A stretch of DNA of 64,000 nucleotides from Solea solea (lineage: Eukaryota; Chordata; Actinopteri; Pleuronectiformes; Soleidae): the NCBI RefSeq assembly GCF_958295425.1, contig NC_081147.1, positions 6,407,290 through 6,471,289 of the forward strand. Reading direction: 5' to 3'. The notes below the pieces were generated by a model. It made no database searches. It was given only the letters and a program-made list of their open reading frames with translations, and had not been told where the DNA came from. A program made the position numbers and the translations under genes. Below, one piece after another: positions 24,262 through 34,654 of the stretch; position 1 is the stretch's first letter, and every line of letters begins with the position of its first letter.

Positions 24262-26726
24262 CCCCCAAATGAATTGCCTTTTTGAGGCCTTTCCCATACC
24301 CCAAAACTCACCAATTTTTGTGACCGCATCAATCCTGGTGTAAATTTACGTCTGAAAAAGGTTCGGGGAATGTGCGTCGAAAATTGAATGTGGGAGGGGC
24401 CAATAAGTGCGGCGCCACCTGTCCAAATTCACCATGACCAACACAAATATCGCACATGCACGAAATTCGGTACACATGTGTAGAAGGTCAGGATGAAGAA
24501 AAAATTACATTATGACCATGATCCAAACCCAACAGGAAATCCGCCATCTTGGGTTGATTGGCGATTTTTTGGCGATTTTGGCGAATTCGCAGCAATGGTA
24601 TTTGAACTAACTCCTCCTAGAGTTTTCGTGCGATCACCTTCAAACTTGGTGAGGTCCCTGTGGACCAGTTGAGGAGCTCACGGTATCAAAAGTTTTTTCA
24701 AATGTCGCACGGCGCACGAGATAGGGGGCGGCAAAGTTCGTGATGATTCTGATGTTTCGCATCAGAAAAAAAAAACTCTTATAACTTTGCGATGGAAGGT
24801 CCGATCCGAACCAAACTTGCTATGATTGATGATGGGCCATGGCTGAAGACGTCTATGAAAAAACGGTGAAGTTTGAAAACAGCGCCTCCTTGTGGTGAAA
24901 GAAAATACACCAAAAAAAAGTTTTTTTACGATTTCGGGAATAACTTTTACACAGATAATCGTACAGCACTCAAAATTGGTGACAACAGTCAAAACACATG
25001 GTAGATGATGCGTGATCAATATGACGACAAATCGTTTAACGGTGTTGCCATGGCAACGACGCAAAGTCGGATTTTTGGGACAAAAAATCAAACTGCTACA
25101 ACTTCGTGAATCCTGGTCCGATCTGAACCAAACTTGCTAGGATTGATGATAGTCCGGCCCTAAAGACGTCTATATGAAAATATTAAATTTCGAAAACAGC
25201 GCCCCCTGGTGACAGTAGACAATATGACAGCTTGTATTTCAATTATCTCCTCCTAGAGCTTTTGTGCGATCACCTTCAAACTTGGTGAGATCAATGTGGA
25301 CGAGTTGAGCATCAAAAGTTATCAAAAGCTTTTTAAAATATTGTATGGCGTACGAGATAGGGGGTGCCAAAATTGGAGATAATAATAATTTTTCATAACA
25401 GACAATGAAACTCTTATAACTTCGCGATGGAAGGTCTGATCCCAACCAAACTTGCTATAGTTGATGCTGGTTAGTTGCTGAAGACGACTATGTTGCTGAA
25501 ACGGTACATTTTGAAAACAGCACCTCCTGGTGGTGGTAGAAAATTCTAAAAAAACAAACTGTTACAACTTTGCCAATCCTGGTCCGATCTGAACCAAACT
25601 TGCAAGGATTGATGACAGTCCGGCCCTGAACACGTCTATATGAAAATATTCATTTTCAAATACAGCGCCCCCTGGTGACAGCAGACAGAATTACATTTAT
25701 AGTTTTTGATGCTGCTCCAACAGGGATTGTTGTATCCACTTGAAACTTAGTATGTGGGACCCCAGACCCTTCCTCAACATGTCCGTAAAAGGTCACCTCC
25801 CTACAGGAAGTGGAACGCCCGAAACAGGAAGTAAAGTCTTACATTGTCCGATTGACACGAAACTAGATATGTGAGTTACTGGACCTTCCCTGAACATGTT
25901 TCCGGAGACGCCGTTGACCGAACAGGAAGTCGGCCATTTTAAACAGGAAGTGCCCTCTAACTTTGCCGTACGTTGTCCGATCTGCACAAAACCTTATATG
26001 TGACACCAGGGACCTGTCCTGAGCATGTCCGTAAAAGGTCACCTCCCTACAGGAAGTGGAACGCCCGAAACAGGAAGTAAAGTCTTACATTGTCCGATTT
26101 GAACAAAACTTGATATGTAAGACAAGGGAACTTCCCTGAACACGTTTACGGAGACGAACAGGAAGTTGGCGATTTTAAACAGGAAGTGCCCTCTAACTTT
26201 GCCGTACGTTGTCCGATTTTCACGAAACCTTTTATGTGACACCAGGGACCTGTCCTGAGCATGTCTGCAAGAGATGACCTCCCAACAGGAAGTGGAATGC
26301 CCGAAACAGGAAGTAAACTCTAAGATTATCCGATCTGCACAAAACTTGATATGTAAGACAAGGGAAGTTCCCTGAACACGTTTACGTACACGCACTTGAC
26401 CGAACAGGAAGTCTGCCATTTTAAACAGGAAGTGCCCTATAACTTTGTCATACGTTGCCCGATCCCCCTCGAAATTTGGAACGACATGCGCAGGGACGCC
26501 GCTGAAAATAACTAGTACTGAAAATAACTAGTACTGAAAATAACTAGTACTGAAAATAACTAGTACCGCGCGCGGTGAATGAACGGGTGAGAGCGCGAGG
26601 CACGCGGGGAGCCGTGGCACACGGCGACCCGCGTGGGTCGGCTCGAACCCGTTCAGAACCGCGCGCGGTACTAGTTATTTTCAGTACTAGTTATTTTCAG
26701 TACTAGTTATTTTTATTCTTATTATT
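24262..26726. repeat. 2.4 kb repeat unit 9 (5' type alpha, cccccaaatg variant)
   Basis: A 2465-bp unit. Its 3' junction has the most extended stem-loop cassette of the array (26521-26713), with 16-bp motif copies on both sides of the GC-rich core. Confidence 0.9.
26521..26713. repeat. Longest stem-loop cassette: 56-bp perfect arms
   Basis: The left arm (26521-26576) and right arm (26658-26713) are exact reverse complements. Each has one partial and two whole copies of the 16-bp motif plus the ccgcgcgcgg block, around an 81-nt GC-rich loop. Elsewhere in the array the 16-bp copies lie only on the left. Confidence 0.92.
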
Positions 26727-29120
26727 CCTTAAAGTAAATCGCGTTTTTGAGGCCTTTCCCATACCCCAAAACTCACAGATTTTTGTGACCGCATCAATCG
26801 TGGTGTAAATTTACGTCTGAAAAAGGTTCGGGGAATGTGCGTCGAAAATTGAATGTGGGAGGGGCCAATAAGTGCGGCGCCACCTGTCCAAATTCACCAT
26901 GACCAACACAAATATCGCACATGCACGAAATTCGGTACACATGTGTAGTGGGTCAGGATGAAGAAAAAATTACATTATGACCATGATCCAAACCCAACAG
27001 GAAATCCGCCATCTTGGGTTGATTGGCCATTTTTTGGCGATTTTGGCGAATTCGCAGCAATGGTATTTGAACTAACTCCTCCTAGAGTTTCCGTGCGATC
27101 ACCTTCAAACTTGGTGAGGTCCCTGTGGACCAGTTGAGGAGCTTACAGTATCAAAAGTTTTTTCAAATGTCGCATGGCGCACGAGATAGGGGGCGGCAAA
27201 GTTTGTGATGATTCTGATGTTTTGCATCAGAAAAACAAAACTCTTATAACTTTGCGATGGAAGGTCCGATCCAAACCAAACTTGCTACCATTGATGATGG
27301 GCCATGGCTGAAGACGTCTATGAAAAAACGGTGAAGTTTGAAAACAGCGCCTCCTTGTGGTGAAAGAAAATACACCAAAAAAAAGTTTTTTTACGATTTC
27401 GGGAATAACTTTTACACAGATAATCGTACCGCACTCAAAATTGGTGACAACAGTCAAAACACATGGTAGATGATGCGTGAGCAATATGACGACAAATCGT
27501 TTAACGGTGTTGCCATGGCAACAACGCAAAGTCGGATTTTTGGGACAAAAAATCAAACTGCTACAACATCGTGAATCCTGGTCCGATCTGAACCAAACTT
27601 GCTAGGATTGATGATAGTCCGGCCCTAAAGACGTTTATATGAAAATATTAAATTTCGAAAACAGCGCCCCCTGGTGACAGCAGACAATATGACAGCTTGT
27701 ATTTCAATTATCTCCTCCTAGAGCTTTTGTGCGATCACCTTCAAACTTGGTGAGATCAATGTGGACGAGTTGAGCATCAAAAGTTATCAAAAGCTTTTTA
27801 AAATATTGTATGGCGTACGAGATAGGGGGCGCCAAAATTGGAGATTATAATAATTTTTCATAACAGACAATGAAACTCTTATAACTTCGCGATGGAAGGT
27901 CTGATCCCAACCAAACTTGCTATAGTTGATGATGGTTAGTTGCTGAAGACGACTATGTTGCTGAAACGGTACATTTTGAAAACAGCGCCTCCTGGTGGTG
28001 CTAGAAAATTCTAAAAAAAGAAACTGTTACAACTTTGCCAATCCTGGTCCGATCTGAACCAAACTTGCAAGGATTGATGACAGTCCTGCCCTGAACACGT
28101 CTATATGAAAATATTCATTTTCAAATACAGCGCCCCCTGGTGACAGCAGACAGAATTACATTTATAGTTTTTGATGCTGCTCCAACAGGGATTGTTGTAT
28201 CCACTTGAAACTTAGTATGTGGGACCCCAGACCCTTCCTCAACATGTCCGTAAAAGGTCACCTCCCTACAGGAAGTGGAAGGCCCAAAACAGGAAGTAAA
28301 GTCTTACATTGTCCAATTGACACGAAACTGGATATGTGAGTTACGGGACCTTCCCTGAACATGTTTCCGGAGACGAACAGGAAGTCGGCCATTTTAAACA
28401 GGAAGTGCCCTCTAACTTTGCCGTACATTGTCCGATTTGCACAAAACCTTATATGTGACACCAGGGACCTGTCCTGAGCATGTCCGTAAAAGGTCACCTC
28501 CCTACAGGAAGTGGAACGCCCGTAACAGGAAGTAAAGTCTTACGTTGTCCGATTGACACAAAACTAGATATGTGAGTAACGGGACCTTCCCTGAACATGT
28601 TTCCAGAGACGAACAGGAAGTTGGCCATTTTAAACAGGAAGTGCCCTCTAACTTTGCCGTACGTTGTCCGATTTGCACGAAACCTTATATGTGACACAAG
28701 GGACCTGTCCTGAGCATGTCTGCAAAAGATGACCTCCCAACAGGAAGTGGAATGCCAGAAACAGGAAGTAAACTCTAAGATTGTCCGATCTAAACAAAAC
28801 TTGATATGTAAGACAAGGGAACTTCCCTGAACAAGTTTACGGACACGCATTTGACCGAACAGGAAGTCAGCCATTTTAAACAGGTAGTGCCCTATAACTT
28901 TGCCATACGTTGCCCGATCCCCCCCGAAAATTTGGATTGACATGCGCGGGGACGCCGCTGAAAATAACTATTACTGAAAATAACTAGTACTGTAAATAAC
29001 TAGTACCGCGCGCGGTGAATGAACGGGTGAGAGCGCGAGGCACGCGGGGAGCCGTGGCACACGGCTCCCTGCGTGGGTCGGCTCGAACCCGTTCAGAACC
29101 GCGCGCGGTACTAGTTATTT
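26727..29120. repeat. 2.4 kb repeat unit 10 (5' type alpha, array end)
   Basis: A ~2394-bp last unit. It is more diverged than the others. The homologues of the common 68- and 64-codon frames are disrupted, the 16-bp motifs are mutated ('aactattac', 'tgtaaataac'), and the cassette loop has a change ('acggctccctgcg'). The array stops at the end of this cassette without an (ATT)n tract. Confidence 0.88.
28970..29120. repeat. Stem-loop junction cassette 10 (array boundary)
   Basis: The cassette is at 28994-29120 with degenerate 16-bp copies and a changed loop. The right arm runs into 'ttttgttttgc' rather than (ATT)n, marking the edge of the array. Confidence 0.85.
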
Positions 29121-29559
29121 TTTGTTTTGCTTTTTATTTCTGTGTACAATATTGTGTAATTATACCTTACTTGTAACAGTGAAAAGCTAATAAAAATATT
29201 GTTAAAAAAATAGAGTGTTCCTAGTTATTCCATGGCTGGGCATATTTGTTCTTGCCTCAAATATATATATATTTAATCTACATTATAATTCTTTCTCTAA
29301 TAATATTTAACAGGCTGTACAGCTGCCCTTACATTATCGATGACAGTGTTGTGACATAATCAGTTATGACATAATGCCTTTGAACAACAGGATTCCGAAG
29401 TAGGAGTCTCACGTTCCACAGTTTGAAGGCTTCGAGAGAGAACAGGAACAGATACAGAGGGCGTTTCTGCAACGTGACTGATGCCAACTGCCGTAAAACA
29501 CCAAGAACACCCTCAAGAACTACAACTGATTCTCTGTTTTATATGAGCTGTCAAGCACA
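29121..29559. other. Flank between array and GAS8-like gene
   Basis: An AT-rich stretch. 'aaaagctaataaaaatattgttaaaaaa' near 29182-29210 has an AATAAA signal and a short A-run, like the 3' end of an old retroposed transcript, of unknown class. A good 3' splice-site-like sequence ('tttctctaataatatttaacag', ending 29313) precedes the GAS8-like frame by ~250 bp, so a 5' non-coding exon could start at 29314. Confidence 0.4.
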
Positions 29560-30666
29560 ATGCCTCCGAAAAAGAAAGGTGCGGGTAAAAAGCCTGCAGA
29601 AGTGGACAGACAGAACCTGGGGGGGCTCATAGAAGAGGTTGAGCACCTTCGTAAGGAGCTGGATAAGGAGAGGAAAGATAAAAACTACTTTCAGCTGGAG
29701 AGGGACAAGATCCACACCACTTTGGAGGTCACAGAAAGAGAACTACAAATATTTAGGCTAGAACTGAAAAATTTAGACATTGAGATAGAAGAGGATGAGC
29801 GGTGGCATCAAGCAGAGATTGAGCTGTACAAGCAAAAGGCAACATACCTCCTACATGTACAACAAAAGACAATCTCTAAGGTAAAATCACATTTTTCCAT
29901 CTCCACTAGCCAGCGATGGGAAGAGCAAAAATACCATGAGGATGAGCTCAAAAGCACAATACATTGTACCATGAAAAACATAAAAATGGATTATGACCAT
30001 GTTATCAAGGAGCTTGAACTGAAACATGAGGAGGAAAAGATTCACACAAGGAACAAATTTGAGGAGCAACGTGCAGAAATTCGAGCCACCAATGAGAAAA
30101 GATTACAACTGAAAGAGTTGGAGGAAACAAGGAAGGAGGAGCTCAGGGACATAAAGGATCAATGGAAGAGGCACATTGCTACTCTCATAGAAGACCACAA
30201 CAACTCTCTCAAAGCTTTAAGGGAGTGCACTACAGACGTACAGCCCACAGTGGATAATTGTGAATCACTTAAGACAGCTATGGACAAAATGAATATGTCA
30301 CTAAAGCAGAAAAACACTGTGAAAAAAAATATTTTGGAAGATAATAAATGTCTTGCTGAGCATCTCCTGAACGTCGACAAGGACGTTGTTCAAAAAGAGC
30401 TAAAAGTCAACATACTCAAAAGTATTCATTCTACCGTCTATCAAAACTTCAAAGAAAAGCAGCTGAATGCTCGCAAAACAGAATATGAAGCACTGAAACA
30501 GAAATTCAGAAAGCTTCAAATGGAAAGAAATGAACTCTGCAAGTCATTGTCTCAGGAAATTATAGAGATGAAGCATAAAGCAGGTCTGAAGAGTGTGCAG
30601 CTGGAGACAGAGCTGAAAGCCACTGAAGATCGCCTGGAGATGCAAACTTGTTCTAAATCAAACTAA
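29560..30666 (+). CDS. GAS8/DRC4-like coiled-coil protein, intronless and C-terminally short
   Basis: The 368-residue product resembles growth arrest-specific protein 8 (dynein regulatory complex subunit 4), part of the nexin-dynein regulatory complex that links doublet microtubules in motile cilia and sperm flagella. I see the basic N-terminus MPPKKKGAGKKP, the family motif NYFQLERDKIHT at residues 42-53, and almost continuous charged coiled coil to the end. From memory, similarity to vertebrate GAS8 runs along the whole frame. GAS8 is about 480 residues, so roughly the last 80-100 are absent; the frame ends TCSKSN-stop. GAS8 is multi-exon in vertebrates, so one uninterrupted frame points to a retrocopy. 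The ATG has A at -3. It is either a functional testis retrogene or a recent decayed copy. No poly(A) tail is obvious after the stop, and a further 3' exon cannot be excluded. Confidence 0.85.
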   Translation: MPPKKKGAGKKPAEVDRQNLGGLIEEVEHLRKELDKERKDKNYFQLERDKIHTTLEVTERELQIFRLELKNLDIEIEEDERWHQAEIELYKQKATYLLHVQQKTISKVKSHFSISTSQRWEEQKYHEDELKSTIHCTMKNIKMDYDHVIKELELKHEEEKIHTRNKFEEQRAEIRATNEKRLQLKELEETRKEELRDIKDQWKRHIATLIEDHNNSLKALRECTTDVQPTVDNCESLKTAMDKMNMSLKQKNTVKKNILEDNKCLAEHLLNVDKDVVQKELKVNILKSIHSTVYQNFKEKQLNARKTEYEALKQKFRKLQMERNELCKSLSQEIIEMKHKAGLKSVQLETELKATEDRLEMQTCSKSN

Positions 30667-31272
30667 TTTAATTTGAAAGGTTTTGTGATATTGCTATGAT
30701 GTTATAATTTTTTTTGATTGATTGAACATAATCTCTCACAGATGTTTGGAATATCAAGTAACAGCTTCCCTGACTTGCTTTTATGGTCACTGCTGTTTTC
30801 CCTGATTACAGGCATGCACAGTGAACATGTGACTTTAATACCCACATTTTTTTCTGACTCCAAAAACATTCTTTCTCTTTCGGCTTCACCCTTTTTAGGG
30901 GTCGCCACAGTGAATCATCTGGAGGGCAGCATTACACGTCTCAGTATACAGCCTGCTGAAAATGATTAGAAGACAAGCTGCTTAGACTCTTCAGATGTGT
31001 GAATGACAGAATTAAAAGATTCACAGTTACAGTTATTGTGACATACACACAAACACACCTTTTTGTTATCAGTCGTTCCCATCGTAGTAACTGTCTTAAC
31101 TAACAGTTGTTTTAGGGTCTTTTTTTCAACTCTCACAATGTTTCTGTCATCAACTGCTCATGTTTTCCTTGGTCTACCTGTTTGACATCTGTTGCTTAGC
31201 ACACCAGTGTTTTTTCTTCTTCAGGACATTCCAAATGGTTATACTGGCTATGGCCAATGTTTGTAAAATGAC
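30667..31272. other. Intergenic stretch with a fragment of a common fish repeat
   Basis: No gene is seen. At 30871-30921 'ctttcggcttcaccc' followed by 'aggggtcgccacagtgaat' resembles a motif I recall from many teleost interspersed repeats (class uncertain). The rest is AT-rich unique sequence. Confidence 0.35.
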
Positions 31273-31808
31273 TGTCACGAAGCGTCAGCTCTGTTAGTGT
31301 TTTTGTTCTGCTTAGTGTAGTTATTGTTAGTTTAGGTTTAAATTCATGTTAAGTTCATGTCCCTTTTGGTGTGGGTTTAATTTTCACTTCCCCTTTTATT
31401 TTGGTAAATGTCATGCCTTCCTGTCTCATAGTTTCCTAAGTTGTTTTGACACATCTCCCCTAATTCCCTGATGCACTTCACCTGGTGATCCTTAAGTAAT
31501 CACTCGCACCTGTCCTTGATTCCCTCTCCCCATATTGTGTCCCCAGTTCCTTTGTTTTTTGCCAGTGTGTCGTTTATGCTGTCGAGAGAACACGTCAGAG
31601 TCCAAGCCTGTTTTGCCTTTTGATTCATGTCAAGTCAAGTCAAGTTTTTCCTTCTGTGAAGAAGTGATTTTGTTTTCATCAGCGTATAGTCAAGTTTAGT
31701 TTTTTCCTTCTGTGAACAAGTGATTTTGATTTTGCCTGCTTTTTTCAAGAGAAAAATAAAGACTCTTGAAATCATTCATGGTGCCTCCTGTCTCGTGCAT
31801 TTGGGTCA
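31273..31808 (+). mobile_element. Solo-LTR-like sequence, probably Ty3/gypsy
   Basis: The stretch starts TGTCAC, has an AATAAA at 31755-31760, and ends in 'gcctcctgtctcgtgcattt'. That tail is typical of fish gypsy LTRs as I remember them. It contains an internal duplication of 'ccttctgtgaa.aagtgatttt' (~31648 and ~31706). No flanking gag or pol is adjacent and no clear target-site duplication was found, so it is best read as an old solo LTR. Confidence 0.5.
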
Positions 31809-32695
31809 AGGCAGTGTATTCACTGTTCCTAACAATGATTGATTTCCCATCTTCTCTCAAATTCACAATTGCTTTGTTTTTCCCGCTTAGACAGTGCTCT
31901 GGTTTTCATGTTGGTTCCACTTCTAAATGCAGTCAGCACATGCAAAAAAACTATCCTACCCAATCGGAAACATGTAAAAGTACTTTAACGGAAATATGTT
32001 CCGCAATGTACCCACTGTGTATTTTTTGTAGGTTTTTGCACAGTTTACAGCAACTTTTATTATTATCATACAGTATATATCCATGAAATGACGAGCTGAG
32101 GCGGATTAACATTTTTAAACGACATTACAATTAATTTAAGACTAAATATAACATTGTAAATGTACCACGTATCAAAACATTTTATATTAAATGCTCTAAT
32201 GTCACAGTAAACTGACAGCAGCTGTTGCTGTGTTACTCCCATCATGCCTCTGGCTGTTCATGAACATGCCAAGCAGAGAACGCGGGCAGCTCATTCACAT
32301 AGCTGAGAGGCATTATGGAAGTACCATAAGCAATTACTTCATAAAGCTAACATCAAATATATGCTTCAATATGAGTTGTCGTCTGCACAATTGTTTATTT
32401 GGAGTCAGAACCATTTTATAAACATTACAAGTTCTTTGCTTCAGGCTAACACGGATTCCTCTCCACTCCAGACGTATTGTAGTGATAATTCACAAAGTTT
32501 GTTGTGGGTGTGATCACACTGAGTGACCAATCAGAGACGCTTGCAGCCCTAGTTTTTTAATGCTGATGAACATTAGGGAAAAAGCAATACTTCAATAAAA
32601 TCTGAAGCAGGTAGCGACATGGAATTAAAAAATATTGAAATTAAAACATTTACAATTCTGCCTTCATCAGGTCATCATCATTCTATTCATCAATG
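31809..32695. other. AT-rich intergenic DNA
   Basis: I see no gene or clear repeat here. It contains short open frames only and the 3' flank of the speriolin-like gene. Confidence 0.5.
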
Positions 32696-32701
32696 TTTAT
32701 T
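32696..32701 (-). terminator. Polyadenylation signal AATAAA of the speriolin-like gene
   Basis: TTTATT on the + strand reads AATAAA on the minus strand. It lies about 42 bp after the stop codon of the gene at 32743-33510. That is a short but plausible 3' UTR. Confidence 0.5.
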
Positions 32702-32742
32702 TTTAATTTGAGTATGGCGTAAACTTGTAGATTTGAATACAC

Positions 32743-33510
32743 TCATCTGTAGCTCTGAGACTTCTTTTTCCTCTTGGTCATGTGGCTGTAGCAGCTGAGC
32801 AAAACGAACAGATCCTCTTGAAGCTTTATTGGTGCTGTGGTCATTATTATCTTCCTCAGAGTCTCTGGATTAGTGAATTTCACTGTTTGTATTTCATCTG
32901 GTTTGTCCTTCAGGATTCCATATGTGTTGACTACAAATTCAGTGAATGCTGGATGAAGTGTGATTTTGTATCCCAACTGTTTTAACTGCTCCATGAGGTC
33001 AGTGTACCTCTGATTGAGATACAATCGATAGCCTTCATCCACCTTCCCTGACAATGGATGTGTGCTAATATCTATGATCTTGTTTGGTATGTTAGCTATT
33101 GTGAAACCATAAAACCTCTTTCGGCCCTGGAAAACATGTGACAGAATACTTCTATCCAGTTGGTGGGCAATCTCTCCTATTATCCTTTCTTTGACATCAT
33201 GAGGATATTCAGCTGGGCAGCCAAGCTCACTTGTGTCGATGCAGATTGAGTTTTGAATTAAAGACCTGTAGTCAGCAGGGGATGAGGTTCGGTGTATGTG
33301 TTTGCTTTGGTGCAAAGGTTTTCTGAACTCTCTCTCATCACAAAGGGTCTGACACAGATTGGGAGGGTTCCCTGCTGACTCCGTCAGAATATCATTGAAG
33401 TTGTGAATCCAGCCTGTCAGGTCGCTGACCAGCAACTTCATCTGCTCATTTTTATGTTCAAGTTGCTCATTTTTTGATACCAAGCCAGCAATGGTTTGCT
33501 CTGGGTCCAT
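32743..33510 (-). CDS. Speriolin-like protein (SPATC1/SPATC1L family), single exon
   Basis: The 255-residue product carries a clear speriolin C-terminal domain at about residues 105-245. Recognisable stretches are IGEIAHQLDRSIL (111-123), FYGFTIANIPNKI (133-145), LGYKITLHPAF (179-189) and VNTYGIL (194-200). The first ~40 residues are a short leucine/charged coiled coil (SKNEQLEHKNEQMKLLVSDL, 12-31), as in the speriolin N-terminal domain. Vertebrate SPATC1 and SPATC1L are testis-enriched proteins of the sperm centriole/neck region, and SPATC1 binds CDC20. The proline-rich middle of mammalian members is much shorter here. The ATG has A at -3 and G at +4. The frame has no intron and ends in a basic tail KRKKKSQSYR. 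It is likely an intact gene. Confidence 0.88.
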   Translation of the reverse strand: MDPEQTIAGLVSKNEQLEHKNEQMKLLVSDLTGWIHNFNDILTESAGNPPNLCQTLCDEREFRKPLHQSKHIHRTSSPADYRSLIQNSICIDTSELGCPAEYPHDVKERIIGEIAHQLDRSILSHVFQGRKRFYGFTIANIPNKIIDISTHPLSGKVDEGYRLYLNQRYTDLMEQLKQLGYKITLHPAFTEFVVNTYGILKDKPDEIQTVKFTNPETLRKIIMTTAPIKLQEDLFVLLSCYSHMTKRKKKSQSYR

Positions 33511-33741
33511 TGTCAGGCTTCCAGTTCAAGAGATGAATCACAGTGTTAAAGTCAACTTGTGTGCCAACTTGTTTTTAATTGATGTTTTACTGCAGTTGGC
33601 GTCAATTATAATACTGCATATTTGCCTTCTTCTCTGTCCCTTTGCCTCCTCCTTTACTACTCGTTTGTATTGGTGTTTAACAAATTATTCTTCCTTTCTT
33701 ATTCTAATAACAATTTCCAGCAGGCTGTACACCGAGGTGCA
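33511..33741. promoter_or_regulatory. Possible bidirectional promoter region
   Basis: About 230 bp separate the start of the speriolin-like gene (minus) from an ATG-initiated frame on the plus strand. The region is T-rich and ends in a 3' splice-like 'aacaatttccag' (33720), which would place any plus-strand promoter further upstream. No TATA box or CpG cluster is evident, so the promoter role is inferred from position only. Confidence 0.2.
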
Positions 33742-34026
33742 ATGCCACCCCCAACAATCTTCAGTGTGAAAGCTGTCCTTAATGCTGTTGCACTTAAAAG
33801 GATCAAAGACTTTAAAGAACGATACATTCAGAAGATAGCAGTGATGGGGCATTGTGAATTCCAAGAGACACAGTGGAAATCTTCATCTGTGATTTTGGAC
33901 TTCAATTTGTGGAGTCCAGTATTGCACCTTAGTGTACAGCTTTGCCAGAATTTATTGGAAGAAGGAGAAATTGAAAACATAGTGACACAGTGCACCAAAA
34001 GAGGTCTTGAATCTTTAACACATTGA
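33742..34026 (+). CDS. Unrecognised 94-residue open frame, possible exon
   Basis: The frame starts MPPPTIFSVKAV and ends at a TGA at 34024. It follows a polypyrimidine/AG acceptor-like sequence at 33720. I do not recognise a family. The composition (mixed, not low-complexity) is compatible with coding sequence. It is divergent to the speriolin-like gene. It could be an exon of an unseen gene, a retrocopy fragment or chance. Confidence 0.2.
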   Translation: MPPPTIFSVKAVLNAVALKRIKDFKERYIQKIAVMGHCEFQETQWKSSSVILDFNLWSPVLHLSVQLCQNLLEEGEIENIVTQCTKRGLESLTH

Positions 34027-34654
34027 AAAAAGGGACAAAAATAAGTGGACAGAAGATGGTAAAATAGAGAACTGGGAAGAAGGATAAGAGGATAAGACTG
34101 ATGAGATGAGGATGAGCAGCACTGCAGTAGTGGTGCACTGGACTACTCGGTGTATACCCAGTTAGCAATTCTTCACCACTACCTCTTCTCTCCATTGTTA
34201 CTCATATGTTGTTACCAATATCTGCCCTTTTCTGTTCTTGCTTGGCTTATCCTCCCTTCAAAGTTGTTTTTAAGTTAGATTTCCATGTCTTTAAGTAGTT
34301 TTTCTATGGGATAAAGCTGACTGGGAGGGACCGGTTCTTTTAAGCAGCCACATGCCCAAGTGTCATTGTTTTGCCTATTTTTCACACAAACTAAAAACAC
34401 ACAACACAGAATAATACTTTTGTAATGCACGGTTAGTACAGAAAGGTGACACTTATTTACTCTCAGGTTGGGCCGATCAGAAGAGGCAAGTTCGCTTGAG
34501 GATAGATTGGACCCGGACAAAGTTTGAAAAGTAGCGCAAAAGGTTTTATTACTTCACCCCACGGAGCGGGAGTAATGTTTTTGGTGGCTTTGTCTGTGTC
34601 TGCACTTGCAGTATGAGCAACAGAGGCTTGTTAGTACAACTTTTTAAGAATGCT
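34027..34654. other. Intergenic DNA
   Basis: No supported gene. 'accccacggagcgggagtaa' near 34556 has the look of a repeat fragment, but I cannot assign it. Confidence 0.3.

Larger units (their letters stand above)
1..29120 (-). repeat. Head-to-tail array of ~2.4 kb complex repeat units
   Basis: Ten units begin at 358, 2784, 5263, 7739, 10152, 12562, 14994, 21685, 24262 and 26727, and positions 1-357 are the end of another. A unit reads, on the + strand: an (ATT)n tract; a variable 5' segment of about 300 bp; a constant body of four diverged ~150-300 bp subrepeats, recognisable by a shared 'aaccaaacttgct(a/c)' block and 'acagcgcc.cctggtg'; a region of ~110-120 bp subrepeats rich in 'acaggaagt'; and a GC-rich stem-loop cassette. 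Same-length open frames of 109, 68 and 64 codons recur on the minus strand, but they follow from homogenised repeats and match no protein I know. The strand label only reflects those frames. The family name is unknown to me. It behaves like a satellite or composite transposon array. Confidence 0.95.

Noticed and set aside
29423..29632. Upstream open frame overlapping the start of the GAS8-like gene
   Set aside because: It is out of frame with the recognisable protein and has no similarity or composition suggesting a gene.
29311..33730. Shared 'caggctgtac' after the acceptor-like sites at 29313 and 33720, suggesting duplicated 5' exons
   Set aside because: Identity is limited to about ten bases; the following sequences diverge completely.
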